DNA of 64,000 nucleotides from JBBREP01 sp036501845 (GCA_036501845.1 DASXZO010000108.1:1-64000), one strand, 5' to 3'; positions 8,300-17,039 are shown, numbered from the stretch's first letter. Translations and numbers: made by a program. The notes: a model not told the origin generated them from the sequence alone.

Positions 8300-8815
8300 A
8301 TGACCCGGCTCGAGGCCACCCCGCCGCGCACCGCCGAGCCCGACGAATTCACCGCCGTCTTCGAACAGCATTTCGACGCAATTCACCGCTACGTCGCGCG
8401 ACGCCTCGGCACCGAAGCCGCCGACGACCTCGCCGCGCAGGTGTTCGCCGAGGCGTTCGCGAACCGTGGCAAGTACCGGTCGGAGCGCGGCGAGATTCGG
8501 CCGTGGCTCTTCGGCATCGCCACGAACCTGATTCGCCGGCACCACCGTCGTGAACAGGCCGCGTGGCGCGCGTACGCGAAGCACGGCGCCGACCCGCTCG
8601 GTATCGACGCGCAACCCCGCCTCGACGAGGTCGCGGTGGCGAAAGCACTCGGCACCCTGCATGCCCGCGACCGCGACGCGTTGTTGCTGTTCGTGTGGGC
8701 CGACCTCACCTACGAAGAGATCGGCGCGGTGCTCGACATTCCCGTGGGCACCGTGCGATCGCGGATCAACCGGGCGCGCACCCGGCTGCGTTCCGAACTG
8801 GAGACAATGCGATGA
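8300..8815 (+). CDS. ECF-family RNA polymerase sigma factor
   Basis: A 171-residue group 4 sigma factor. Region 2 is visible as FEQHFDAIHRYVARRLG..ADDLAAQVFAEAFANRGKY..PWLFGIATNLIRRHHRR and region 4 as ALLLFVWADLTYEEIGAVLDIPVGTVRSRINRARTRLR, a helix-turn-helix that reads -35 elements. ATG at 8300; the codon before it is GTG in the same frame. The TGA overlaps the ATG of the LCP-domain membrane gene (ATGA), the position usually held by the cognate anti-sigma factor. Its regulon cannot be read from the window. Confidence 0.93.
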   Translation: MTRLEATPPRTAEPDEFTAVFEQHFDAIHRYVARRLGTEAADDLAAQVFAEAFANRGKYRSERGEIRPWLFGIATNLIRRHHRREQAAWRAYAKHGADPLGIDAQPRLDEVAVAKALGTLHARDRDALLLFVWADLTYEEIGAVLDIPVGTVRSRINRARTRLRSELETMR

Positions 8816-9993
8816 TCGACGAACTCGAGACGCTCCGTGGTGTGCGTGACGGCGCACCGTCGCCGAGCGAGGCGGCGCGAGCTGGGGCCCGCGCCGCATG
8901 GGACGGCGGAACGGCCGCACTCGTCACGCCGCGCCCGCTGCCGCGGCAGCGCGCGGTGCGCCACTTCGCGGCGCGCAGCGCCATCGCATTGGCGGTTGCC
9001 GCCGCAGTGGTGGCTGCCGGACTGATCGTCACCCGCCACCGGATCGATTCGGTGAAGCCCACGCACGTGGTCGCGATCGGGCCGCGCGCCGAACCGGCGG
9101 CAGGACGGCCGGAGACGTTCCTGCTCGTGGGCACCGACTCGCGCGCGTTCGTGCAGACTCCGGCGCAGAAAGAGGAGTTCGGCGACCCGGCCGACGAGCC
9201 CGGCCAGCGCTCGGACACGATGGTGCTCCTCCGCGTCGATCCAGGCTCCCATCGCGTGCTCGCGGTCTCGCTGCCGCGTGACCTGCTGGTCGACATCCCG
9301 GGTTGCGGATCTATGAAGCTCGACGCGGCGTTCAACGACGACCTGGTGTGCGGCGGCGTGCACGGTGGCGCCGCGCTGCTCACCGACATCGTCGCGACCG
9401 AGTTGCACGTGCCGGTGGATCACGTCGTGGAGATCGGCTTCACGGGGTTCCAGTCGCTCGTCGACGATCTCGGTGGCATCCGGGTGAGCTTTGGCGTGCA
9501 CGTGCGCGACATGTACACCGGGCTCGACCTCGAGCCGGGGTGCCAAACGCTCAACGGCACACAGGCATTGAGTTTTGTGCGGTCGCGGCACCTCCAAGGT
9601 TTCGTCGACAGTAAGTGGCTCCCCGAACCTGGGAGTGACCTCGCGCGGATGGTGCGCGAGCAGCTCGCGCTGCGCCTCCTCGCGAACGCGGCAATTGCGC
9701 GCGCCGGCGACGATCCGGCCCCCTTGCTGCACCTGCTGTTCGACAACGTCACGGTCGATGACCACTTCACGGCCCAGGACGCGCTCGTACTGTTCGACGC
9801 GCTGCGCAACGACCATGAAGCCACGACCATGACGCTCCCGGTAGTGCCGGCCAATGAGGACGGGTCGGTCTCGCTCTCGCCCGATCCCACCACCGCCTCG
9901 GTCTTGGATGTGCTCGCGGGGCGCCGCGCCACGCTGCCGACGCTTCCACCTGGGTCGGCGACCGGTATCGCCTATCCGGCGACGGCCTGCTGA
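8812..9993 (+). CDS. Membrane-anchored LCP (LytR-CpsA-Psr) protein with anti-sigma-like N-terminus
   Basis: A 393-residue protein: cytoplasmic residues 1-53, one transmembrane helix (about 54-75), then an extracellular LCP domain. LCP marks are FLLVGTDSR (103-111), RSDTMVLLRVD, VSLPRDLLVDIPG and ALSFVRSRH. LCP proteins transfer glycopolymers from polyprenyl-phosphate lipid to peptidoglycan; in actinobacteria that is arabinogalactan-type or teichoic polymer. The N-terminal LETLRGVRDGAPSPSEAARA resembles the cytosolic start of actinobacterial membrane proteins that partner ECF sigma factors. It overlaps the sigma gene by ATGA. I infer that it could double as the membrane partner of that sigma factor. 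Confidence 0.9.
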   Translation: MIDELETLRGVRDGAPSPSEAARAGARAAWDGGTAALVTPRPLPRQRAVRHFAARSAIALAVAAAVVAAGLIVTRHRIDSVKPTHVVAIGPRAEPAAGRPETFLLVGTDSRAFVQTPAQKEEFGDPADEPGQRSDTMVLLRVDPGSHRVLAVSLPRDLLVDIPGCGSMKLDAAFNDDLVCGGVHGGAALLTDIVATELHVPVDHVVEIGFTGFQSLVDDLGGIRVSFGVHVRDMYTGLDLEPGCQTLNGTQALSFVRSRHLQGFVDSKWLPEPGSDLARMVREQLALRLLANAAIARAGDDPAPLLHLLFDNVTVDDHFTAQDALVLFDALRNDHEATTMTLPVVPANEDGSVSLSPDPTTASVLDVLAGRRATLPTLPPGSATGIAYPATAC

Positions 9994-10008
9994 CGGTCGA
10001 TTCTCGCG

Positions 10009-10728
10009 TCAGGCCCGCTCGTATACCCAGCCTTCGCGTCCCATGAGGAGGCGGTGGCGCGGACCGGGTTCGGCGCGCTTGTCGGTGTCGTCGTAGGCGA
10101 CGTCGCCTTCGTAGAACACGATCGCACCGCCGCCGTCGAGGAAGTGGAACCGGGGCTGGAAATCGACCGGCTCCTCCACCGACAACGTCGTGAGGGCCTC
10201 GGACACGGTGTCGAAGCGCGAGAGCGTGAGCATCGAGACGAATTGCGGCGGTGCGAGCTCGATCTCCCCCGCGGCCCGCTCGGCCATTGCCTGGTGCGGC
10301 GTGAGCCACCGCACCGCGTCGCTCTCCACGCCGTCGGGCTTCGCCTGGTCGTGATCGGCACCCGCGGCCCCGGCGAAGAACCACGTGGCATAGCGCTTCG
10401 GTGAGATGTCGGGCGTCGTCCAATTGGAGAAGTGCACGAGCGCGTCGGCGTCGACGGTCACTCCGGCTTCTTCCATCGCTTCGCGCGCCGCAGCGTTGCG
10501 CGCGGCGCGCACAATGTCGCGGCTCTGGTCGTAGTCCTCGTCGTCGATGCGTCCACCGGGGAACACCCACGCGCCGCCGTGGAAATCCATCTTCGTGGCG
10601 CGCTGGCCCATCAACACCTCGATGCCGGTGTCGCCATTGCGCAGCAGCGCGACTGTGGCCGCGGGCCGCACCGGCACTCCGGTCGGCTGCGCGCCGGCGG
10701 CGCGCACCTCGTCTGCCCACCTGCTCAT
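10009..10728 (-). CDS. NUDIX hydrolase
   Basis: A 239-residue protein with a Nudix fold. It has GGAWVFPGGRIDDEDYD followed by AAAREAMEEAGVTVD, so the REAMEEAG metal-binding helix is intact, with an insertion between the Gly-Gly part and the REUxEExGU part as in NUDT7/NUDT19-type enzymes that cleave CoA derivatives. It sits 13 bases after a fatty-acyl-CoA ligase gene, which suits a CoA-pool role, but nucleotide or other diphosphate substrates are equally possible. ATG at 10728 preferred; an upstream in-frame TTG at 10737 is less likely. Confidence 0.88.
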   Translation of the reverse strand: MSRWADEVRAAGAQPTGVPVRPAATVALLRNGDTGIEVLMGQRATKMDFHGGAWVFPGGRIDDEDYDQSRDIVRAARNAAAREAMEEAGVTVDADALVHFSNWTTPDISPKRYATWFFAGAAGADHDQAKPDGVESDAVRWLTPHQAMAERAAGEIELAPPQFVSMLTLSRFDTVSEALTTLSVEEPVDFQPRFHFLDGGGAIVFYEGDVAYDDTDKRAEPGPRHRLLMGREGWVYERA

Positions 10729-10741
10729 GGCGGCCAATTGA

Positions 10742-12373
10742 TCACCCGAGGCGCAGCACCGTCAACTCGCCCTGTTGATGCTGGGCGCGCAGCACCTTCT
10801 TGTCGAACTTGCCCACCGACGTCTTCGGCACTTCCTCGATGAACGCCCAGTTCTCCGGCACTTGCCACTTCGCGAAGGCCTCACCGAGAAACGCCCGTAA
10901 CTCTTCGGGTTCCGCAACTTTTCCATCCTCGAGCACCACACAGGCGAGTGGGCGCTCGTCCCACCGCGGGTCGGGGATGCCGATCACGCTCGCTTCCCGC
11001 ACCGCGGGGTGCGCGGCCAAGCGGATCTCGAGCTCCACCGAGCTGATCCACTCCCCGCCCGACTTGATCACGTCCTTGGCTCGATCGGTGATCTGCACGA
11101 AACCGTTGGCAGTCACGCTGCCGACATCTCCGGTACGCAGCCAGCCGTCGTCGAACTTCTCGGGCGCGGGGTCGAGGTAGTACGACGCGGTGATCCACGG
11201 TCCGCGCACTTCGATCTCGCCGACCGCCTCTCCGTCCCACGCCAGCACCGTGCCGTCGTCACCGACGATCCGCAATTCGACGCCGCCGACGACACGGCCG
11301 GTCTTCTCGCGCCAGTCGAGTTCCTGCGGGCCGCCGATCTCGACGTTGGCCGGCGGGTGTGCCACCGCGGCAAGCGGTGACGTCTCGGTCATCCCCCACG
11401 CCTGCACAATGCGTACGTTGTGCTGCTCCTCGAAGCGCTCCATCAACGAGCGCGGCACCGCGGATCCGCCGCAGATGATCATCCGCAACGACGAGAGGTC
11501 GCAGTCGTCGTGGGTGTCGCTGTGGCGCAGCACGTCGTTCCAGATCGTCGGCACCGCGCCCGAGAACGTCGGCCGCTCGGCCTTGATGAACGCGCACATG
11601 GGCTCGGGTTGCAGGAACTTGCCCGGCATCAGCAGCGTCGAGCCGGCGAGGAACGCCGCGTAGGGCAAACCCCATGCATTGGCGTGGAACTGCGGCACGA
11701 TCACCAGCACGCGGTCGCGGTCGCTGATGCCGAGCGTTGCGGTCGAGGTGACCGCCATCGAATGCAGGTACGACGAGCGATGCGAGTAGGCAACGCCTTT
11801 CGGGTTACCGGTGGTGCCGCTCGTGTAACACATCGCGGCTGCGGCGCGCTCGTCGATCTCCGGATAGTCGAAGCCCGGCTCGTACTTGGCGAGCAGGTCG
11901 GTGTAGCGCAACACCGACACGTCACCCAGCGCGCTCGCATCGCCGTCACCGACCACGATGTAGTGCTCGACCGTGGTGAGCTCGGCGGCGACGCGCGCGA
12001 GCAACGGCACGATGCTGTCGTCGACGATGATCACCTTGTCCTCGGCGTGGTTCGCCACATAGGCGAGCTGCTCGGGGAAGAGGCGGATGTTCAGCGTGTG
12101 CAATACCGCGCCGAGGCACGGGATCGCGAAGTACGCCTCCATGTGCTCCTGCGAGTTCCACAGGAACGTGCCCACACGGTCGCCTTCGCGCACACCGAGG
12201 TCGCGCAGCGCGGCAGCGAGCCGGTCGGCGTTGTCGCCCGCTTCGGCGAAGGTTTCACGCCGTGCGTGGTCGCCCATCCACGTGACGATCTCCGACTCGC
12301 CGTGCACGGTGCGGCCGTGCCGGAGGATCGCGGTGATCGTGAGTGGAAAGTCCTGCATCGTCGAAAGCTGCAT
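10742..12373 (-). CDS. Long-chain-fatty-acid-CoA ligase (FadD-type, AMP-forming)
   Basis: A 543-residue ANL-superfamily enzyme that activates a fatty acid to acyl-AMP and then to the CoA thioester. The P-loop motif MCYTSGTTGNPKGV, the VPQFHANAWGLPY block, WGMTETSPLA, DGWLRTGDVG and the catalytic-Lys region PKTSVGKFDKK are all intact. ATG at 12373 is chosen because GGAGGG lies four bases upstream; three in-frame codons further upstream have no ribosome site. A good sigma-A-like promoter lies 48 bp before the ATG. The NUDIX gene follows 13 bp after the stop, probably in the same transcript. Confidence 0.93.
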   Translation of the reverse strand: MQLSTMQDFPLTITAILRHGRTVHGESEIVTWMGDHARRETFAEAGDNADRLAAALRDLGVREGDRVGTFLWNSQEHMEAYFAIPCLGAVLHTLNIRLFPEQLAYVANHAEDKVIIVDDSIVPLLARVAAELTTVEHYIVVGDGDASALGDVSVLRYTDLLAKYEPGFDYPEIDERAAAAMCYTSGTTGNPKGVAYSHRSSYLHSMAVTSTATLGISDRDRVLVIVPQFHANAWGLPYAAFLAGSTLLMPGKFLQPEPMCAFIKAERPTFSGAVPTIWNDVLRHSDTHDDCDLSSLRMIICGGSAVPRSLMERFEEQHNVRIVQAWGMTETSPLAAVAHPPANVEIGGPQELDWREKTGRVVGGVELRIVGDDGTVLAWDGEAVGEIEVRGPWITASYYLDPAPEKFDDGWLRTGDVGSVTANGFVQITDRAKDVIKSGGEWISSVELEIRLAAHPAVREASVIGIPDPRWDERPLACVVLEDGKVAEPEELRAFLGEAFAKWQVPENWAFIEEVPKTSVGKFDKKVLRAQHQQGELTVLRLG

Positions 12374-12420
12374 CGTCCCTCCAGAGCTCGCGCGCGACAC
12401 CCGGAAGCTCGCGCGGGCGA

Positions 12421-12454
12421 AGCGTACGGAGCGGTTGCAAGTCGGTCAACGACT
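12421..12454 (-). promoter_or_regulatory. Promoter of the acyl-CoA ligase gene with overlapping inverted repeat
   Basis: On the reverse strand TTGACC (12449-12444) and TACGCT (12426-12421) are separated by 17 bp, a good sigma-A pair about 48 bp from the ATG. An inverted repeat, AGTCG-5 bp-CGACT (12440-12454), covers the -35 and is a plausible repressor site. Confidence 0.6.
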
Positions 12455-12482
12455 GTTCGTGCAGGGTGCCTGGGTTGGATCG

Positions 12483-13904
12483 TCAGGGTGCCCAAGCGAG
12501 GACAGCGTTGACGTTCGTCATCAGCAACTTGCCGTCGACCCAGACCGGCTGCGCGAACTCGGCCGACTGTCCGTAGTCGTACAACTCGTTCACCATGTGG
12601 CCGGTCGCGGGGTTGATCAGGTACACGAAGTTGCCTGTCGCCGCGGTCCAGTCGGTGCCCGCGTACGCCAGGATCGGAGGCGACGCACCGTTGATGGTGC
12701 CCGATCCGAGCGGCGTCGCCGACAACCCGGTCTGCCAGATGGCTTTCCCGCTGGCTGGGTCGAGTTGGCGCACCGAGCCCGCGTAAGTGGTGCTACCGAT
12801 CGTGGTGCCGTCGCCGCCGACGAACAAGCGGTGGCCGTCCCACACGCCGCCGGAATCGCACGCGGTCTGACCTTCTTCGCTGCCCTGGCCGACCTGGTAC
12901 TCCCAGACGAGCTTCATCGTGTCGCGCCGCAACGCGAAGAACTGCCCCGTCTTCTGGCAGGCACCCACCATCGGCACCTGTTTGCCGCCGATCGTCGCGC
13001 TGAACAACACGGGGCTCGACGCGAAGTCAGGGTCGCCGAGTGTGGTGGGTGGCGCGGGCCACTTGCCGGTTTGGGCCAGCGTCACGGGATTGAGCTTGAC
13101 GATCGAGTACTGATTGAACGTGTTCTTCACCGTCGGCGGGTGCGACACCTGCGTGTTGGCGTAGGTGGACCCTGTGGTCACGTACAGGCCATCGGCCGAA
13201 ACTGCCGGACTCGTCCATACTCCTGAACCGGCGTAGCCCGGCGGCATCATCCAGCCCGTGGCGATGGGCTTGCCCGTCGCCTGGTCGTACGACTTCACCG
13301 CGCCGCGCGTGAACGGCACGTCGCAGTTCGAAGAGATGCCCACGTACACGCGACCGCCGTAGAGCTGCGGGCTCGACCACGGGTACACGTCGTTCGCCGT
13401 GGGCGAAGCGATCTGCACGAGGCTGCGCCACATCGTCTTCCCGGTGCGGCCGTCGAGCTCGTAGAGGTAACCGTCGGGTGGATATACGTACACGAGCGGG
13501 TTGCCGTGCCCGTCGTCGCGCACGGCCGGCGACGCGATGATGCCCTCGGCATCGGGGCAGGTCTTCGCCGGCTCTACACCGAAGTCGCGCTGCCAGAGCT
13601 GTTTGCCGGTGGACTCGTTGAGTGCGTAGAAGTAGCCGCTCGTCGCGGCCACGAACACGCGCCCGTGGAACGTGGCCGGGGTGGCGAGGATTTGATGGGG
13701 CCGGCCACTCACCGCCGGCAACGCCCAACGCCATTTCGGCACGAGTTTCGGTGCGGCGGCGAGCGTGATGCCGGCGTCGAGCGCGACCGAGCTGTGGCCC
13801 GGGTCGCCGAGATATTGCGGCCAGTCGAACGCGCCGAGCAGCAACACGACGAGCACGCACAGACACAGTCGCACCGCAAGCCGAACCCGCCTTGACACGG
13901 TCAC
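12483..13904 (-). CDS. Membrane-anchored PQQ-like beta-propeller protein
   Basis: A 473-residue protein with a basic start and one N-terminal hydrophobic helix (about residues 8-24), followed by FDWPQYLGDPGHSS and repeated propeller blades such as VAATSGYFYALNESTGKQLW, DGYLYELDGRTGKTMW and GSVRQLDPASGKAIW. The AxxGxxYAL(D/N)xxTGxxxW blade motif is that of quinoprotein dehydrogenases, polyvinyl-alcohol-dehydrogenase-like proteins and BamB. No PQQ disulfide pair is obvious, so a structural role is possible. GTG at 13904 is separated by a single base from the TGA of the UbiA gene, so translation is probably coupled. Confidence 0.83.
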   Translation of the reverse strand: MTVSRRVRLAVRLCLCVLVVLLLGAFDWPQYLGDPGHSSVALDAGITLAAAPKLVPKWRWALPAVSGRPHQILATPATFHGRVFVAATSGYFYALNESTGKQLWQRDFGVEPAKTCPDAEGIIASPAVRDDGHGNPLVYVYPPDGYLYELDGRTGKTMWRSLVQIASPTANDVYPWSSPQLYGGRVYVGISSNCDVPFTRGAVKSYDQATGKPIATGWMMPPGYAGSGVWTSPAVSADGLYVTTGSTYANTQVSHPPTVKNTFNQYSIVKLNPVTLAQTGKWPAPPTTLGDPDFASSPVLFSATIGGKQVPMVGACQKTGQFFALRRDTMKLVWEYQVGQGSEEGQTACDSGGVWDGHRLFVGGDGTTIGSTTYAGSVRQLDPASGKAIWQTGLSATPLGSGTINGASPPILAYAGTDWTAATGNFVYLINPATGHMVNELYDYGQSAEFAQPVWVDGKLLMTNVNAVLAWAP

Positions 13905-13905
13905 A

Positions 13906-14919
13906 TCAGACCTTGACGAACGCGCCAACCAAGAGGCCCAGCAAGAACAGGCCTCCGGCGCGCCGAGTGACGAGAAATGCATTGGGCGCGAACCACAGGG
14001 GCCAGACAGGGTTCGGGACGGGTGATTCCTTGGGCTTTGGTTCGTTGAACGCGCGCCAGCTGCGGATCTGCACGGGAAGCGCGAGAAACACGAGCAGAGA
14101 CTCCCACGGCAGCACGCGCGCAATCGCGAGGGCGGCAACCGACACGTAGAAGAACACGAACATGCCCTGGGTGACGCGGCGCGCTCGCTGCTCGCCCATG
14201 ATCACGGGGAGCGTGTGTGTGCCGTCGGCCGCGTCCCACGGCAGCTTGTCGATGTGCTTGCCCATGAGCACCGTGGTGCACAGCACCGCGTAGGGCAGCG
14301 ACGCGAGCACGATGGCGCCGGGGATCGTGCCGGTGGCCGCGTAGTAACAGCCGCCGACCATCAGCGGGCCCCACACCGCCACGACAGTCGGTTCGCCGAG
14401 CCCGCGCTTCTTGAGCCGCAGCGGAGGCGCGGTGTAGGCCGCCGAGAGCACGAAGCCGCCGAGCGCGAACGCGACGATCGGCCAGCCCTGCGCGACCGCG
14501 AGCACCACCATGATCACGAGACAGATCGCGTTGACGGCGAGCGCGAGCAGGCCGAGCCCGCGTTTGGTGATCACGCCGGAGAGCACGGGGTGCGGCGAGT
14601 AGAGGTTGCGCGGATAGTCGACCCGGTCGGTGCCGACCCCCACGTCGAACAGATCGTTCATCAGGTTGTTCGCCATGTGCGCGAGCAGGAGGCCCGCGGC
14701 CGACAGCGCGAACCATCCCCACGCCACATGCGCGTCGCGATAGGCGGCGAGAAGGCCGGCCACGCCCGCCGACACGATGGTCATGGGCAGCACTGCCGCG
14801 CGTGTGAGGTAGAGCCACTTCGACACCGGGTCGAGTGGACCGGGAGGCGGGTTCGTGGTGGCCAGCACGTAGCGCCAGTTCTGGGTGAGGCTGCGCCGCG
14901 GCGGTGCGAGTGTGGCCAC
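13906..14919 (-). CDS. UbiA-family polyprenyltransferase
   Basis: A 337-residue integral membrane prenyltransferase with about eight or nine helices. The first Asp-rich motif is NNLMNDLFDVGVGTD and the second is KHIDKLPWDAADGTHTLPV; between them lies YTAPPLRLKKRGLGE. These bind Mg-prenyl diphosphate. It is distinct from the MenA homologue at 39-40 kb, so its aromatic or other acceptor is unknown. GTG at 14919; TACCCT (14931-14926, reverse strand) ends six bases before it, allowing a leaderless mRNA. It is coupled to the propeller protein downstream, and the pair may act together at the membrane. Confidence 0.88.
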   Translation of the reverse strand: MATLAPPRRSLTQNWRYVLATTNPPPGPLDPVSKWLYLTRAAVLPMTIVSAGVAGLLAAYRDAHVAWGWFALSAAGLLLAHMANNLMNDLFDVGVGTDRVDYPRNLYSPHPVLSGVITKRGLGLLALAVNAICLVIMVVLAVAQGWPIVAFALGGFVLSAAYTAPPLRLKKRGLGEPTVVAVWGPLMVGGCYYAATGTIPGAIVLASLPYAVLCTTVLMGKHIDKLPWDAADGTHTLPVIMGEQRARRVTQGMFVFFYVSVAALAIARVLPWESLLVFLALPVQIRSWRAFNEPKPKESPVPNPVWPLWFAPNAFLVTRRAGGLFLLGLLVGAFVKV

Positions 14920-14953
14920 GGGTCGAGGGTAGGCCCGGAGCCAGAGCTGAGTA

Positions 14954-14971
14954 AACCGAAGTGCTCCGGTT
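14954..14971. promoter_or_regulatory. Near-perfect 18-bp dyad between divergent genes (candidate operator)
   Basis: AACCGAAGTGCTCCGGTT pairs at seven of nine positions. It lies between the reverse-strand UbiA gene and the forward SCP2-like gene and abuts the forward -10 candidate TATCGT (14971-14976), which ends seven bases before the ATG at 14984. The size and place suit a TetR/MarR-type repressor site; no regulator gene is adjacent. Confidence 0.5.
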
Positions 14972-14983
14972 ATCGTCGGTTTC

Positions 14984-15619
14984 ATGGCCGGTGGCGTGCG
15001 GATCGAAGTGGAGGACGACCCCACGCCGATGGTGCTGATCCTCGCGGCGACGCTGCGCCGGGCCGTGCGCACAGAGAAGCTCGCCGACACCCTGCGCTCG
15101 GCGCGCGGATCGGTGGCGCTGAAGTCGACCACCGATCCGCAGGCCGCCACCATCCGATTCGCCGACGGCACCGCTCGCGTCGAGCGCGGCGCGGCCACCG
15201 ACGCCGACGTCACCATCGCCACCGACGTGAACGCACTCTCCGACGAGCACCCGCCGAAGCCGAAGGTGAGCGGTGCGGCCCGCCATCCGAAGCTCGCGCT
15301 CGCGGCGTCGAAGCTGCTCGAACCGCCGCAGGACTCGTGGCAGATCGAGGCCGGCCGCTTCTGGGCGTTCTGCGCCGGCCATCCAGGCGTTCCCAGCGGA
15401 ATCCGCGTGGTGTGCAGAGACGACCGCAGCGAGATCACGCTCGGCTCGGCACCGCCGGAGTACGAGCTCCAAGGTCGCGCGCACGCGCTGGCGAGCCTGT
15501 TCTGCGGGAACACGGTGCTCGGCCAGGAGGTGCTCGACGGGAAGCTCTACGCGGTCGGCGCACTGTCCCACACCGCCGAGCTCACCGGCCGCTCGATTGC
15601 CTGGATGCTGGGCGGATGA
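14984..15619 (+). CDS. SCP2-like (sterol-carrier-fold) protein
   Basis: A 211-residue soluble protein. The first half, around ATIRFADGTARVERGAATDADVTIATDVNAL, resembles the SCP2 fold (strand-rich, with a xADVTIxxD step), which binds lipids or hydrophobic ligands. The second half has no recognised domain. The ATG at 14984 follows a possible -10 by seven bases, and the candidate operator sits next to it. The glutamine-synthetase-like gene starts 43 bp after its stop, with a degenerate copy of the 42-bp repeat in that gap. Lipid binding is an inference from fold resemblance only. Confidence 0.65.
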   Translation: MAGGVRIEVEDDPTPMVLILAATLRRAVRTEKLADTLRSARGSVALKSTTDPQAATIRFADGTARVERGAATDADVTIATDVNALSDEHPPKPKVSGAARHPKLALAASKLLEPPQDSWQIEAGRFWAFCAGHPGVPSGIRVVCRDDRSEITLGSAPPEYELQGRAHALASLFCGNTVLGQEVLDGKLYAVGALSHTAELTGRSIAWMLGG

Positions 15620-15657
15620 GCCCCTGGGGCGCGAGTCGCCGGTCGTGGGGGTGGAGT
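15618..15657 (+). repeat. 42-bp GC-rich repeat, degenerate intergenic copy
   Basis: The stretch begins GAGCCCCTGGGGCGCGAG and ends GGGGGTGGAG, matching both ends of the repeat found within the genes at 25.5, 51.4 and 57.2 kb; the centre differs and two bases are missing. It fills the gap between the SCP2-like stop codon and the next gene, and its GGAG end forms the ribosome site of that gene. Confidence 0.6.
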
Positions 15658-15662
15658 TGATC

Positions 15663-17039
15663 ATGGAAGCAGCAGGCGTGGCCGCGTGGCTCGACGAGCA
15701 CGGCATCGATTGGATCCGCACCGAGGGCGTGTCGATCGACGGCCTCGTGATCGGCAAGCACCTCCATCGTTCGAAGTTCGTCGGCGCGTTGCCGCTGGGC
15801 AACGCCATCACCGAGCTCGTGTTCGGCTACGACCTCGGCGGCACGCCGTACCTCGCATGGTGGGACGACTGGCGGCTCGAGGCGCTCGGTGACATCCACC
15901 AGCAGCCCGACCTCGACACGCTCGTCGTGTCACCCGACCGTCCCAACACCGCGCAGGTGCTCTGCAACGCCGTGAACCCGGACGGCTCGCCGTTGCCGGT
16001 GTGCGCGCGCACCGTGTTGCGGCGCGTCGCCGAACGACTGGCCGAGCACGGCATCGAAGCCAAGGCGGCGTTCGAGATCGAAGCGATCGTGTTTCGTGAA
16101 TCGGTGCTCGACGCGCGCGGTCGCAAGTATCGCAACCTCACGCCGATGTCGCACCCGACCGCGCTCGGTTACCTCCACTACAACTCGCGTGAGCAGATGG
16201 CGTACATCGACGAGGTGCTGCAACGCGTCGCCGCGCTCGGCATCCCGATCGAGGGATGGCACGACGAAGCGGCGCCCGGCCAGTTCGAGCTCAACATCCC
16301 GCCGAGCGATCCGCTCACGGCGTGCGATCGGGTGGTGCGCATCAAACAAGTGACGCGGGAGGTCGCGCTCGAGCAGGGCTGCACGGTCACGTTCATGGCC
16401 AAGGCGAACGAGGCCTACGGCAACGGCCTGCACGTGCACCACTCACTGACCCGCGCCGGCGAGCCCCTCTTCTATGCACCCGACGGTCACGAGCTCTCCG
16501 AGATCTCACGCCATTGGATCGGCGGCCTGATGGCCACCATGGCCGGCGCGACGTCGATGTTGTGCCCCACGATCAACTCGTTCCGGCGCATGGTGGGCTT
16601 TGCGGCCGCGCCCACCGTGGCGAGCTGGGCCGAGGACAACAAGTCGGCCGCGCTGCGGGTGCTCTCGACCGCTCCGAAATCGGCGCGCCTCGAGCAACGG
16701 GTGGCGAGCGGCGACGCCAACCCCTACCTCGTGCTCGCCGCGGTGCTCGCAGGCGGACTGGCAGGAATCGAGAACGCGATCGAGCCGCCACCCGCGCTCG
16801 CGGTGGCGGGATGGGGCCTTCCGCCCGAAGGCTGGCCGCACCTGCCGAACACGATCACGAAGGCCGCCGACGCGCTCGCCGCCGACACGAACCTGCGAGG
16901 CGTACTCGGCGACCCGTTCGTCGACTACTACGTGAACACACGCCGTTGGGAGTGGCTGATGTACCACACCACCGGTGGCGATCCCGTTGCCGACACGGTC
17001 ACGCAGTGGGAGCTCGACCGCTACTTCGAACTGGTATGA
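15663..17039 (+). CDS. Glutamine-synthetase-family ligase (PuuA-like)
   Basis: A 458-residue GS-fold ATP-dependent ligase. The catalytic domain shows FEIEAIVF, EGWHDEAAPGQFELN, the GNGLHVHHSL loop and NSFRRMVGFAAAPTVASWAEDNKSAALRV. The N-terminal half is short and the sequence differs from housekeeping GlnA, which points to a gamma-glutamyl-amine ligase such as PuuA (polyamine) rather than glutamine synthesis. ATG at 15663 chosen with GGAG six bases upstream; an in-frame GTG at 15651 is the alternative. It overlaps by ATGA with a class-I amidotransferase-like hydrolase, fitting a gamma-glutamylation/de-glutamylation pathway. The amine substrate is not shown. Confidence 0.88.
   Translation: MEAAGVAAWLDEHGIDWIRTEGVSIDGLVIGKHLHRSKFVGALPLGNAITELVFGYDLGGTPYLAWWDDWRLEALGDIHQQPDLDTLVVSPDRPNTAQVLCNAVNPDGSPLPVCARTVLRRVAERLAEHGIEAKAAFEIEAIVFRESVLDARGRKYRNLTPMSHPTALGYLHYNSREQMAYIDEVLQRVAALGIPIEGWHDEAAPGQFELNIPPSDPLTACDRVVRIKQVTREVALEQGCTVTFMAKANEAYGNGLHVHHSLTRAGEPLFYAPDGHELSEISRHWIGGLMATMAGATSMLCPTINSFRRMVGFAAAPTVASWAEDNKSAALRVLSTAPKSARLEQRVASGDANPYLVLAAVLAGGLAGIENAIEPPPALAVAGWGLPPEGWPHLPNTITKAADALAADTNLRGVLGDPFVDYYVNTRRWEWLMYHTTGGDPVADTVTQWELDRYFELV

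Noticed and set aside
12374..12420. Repeated GCGCGAGCT words upstream of the acyl-CoA ligase
   Set aside because: Two short GC-rich words in a leader of this composition are not significant; no clear hairpin with T-run.
13901..15811. Very long reverse-strand frames extending the UbiA gene upstream
   Set aside because: The UbiA family sequence begins near 14919; the extensions run antisense through the SCP2-like gene and beyond, with no family similarity.
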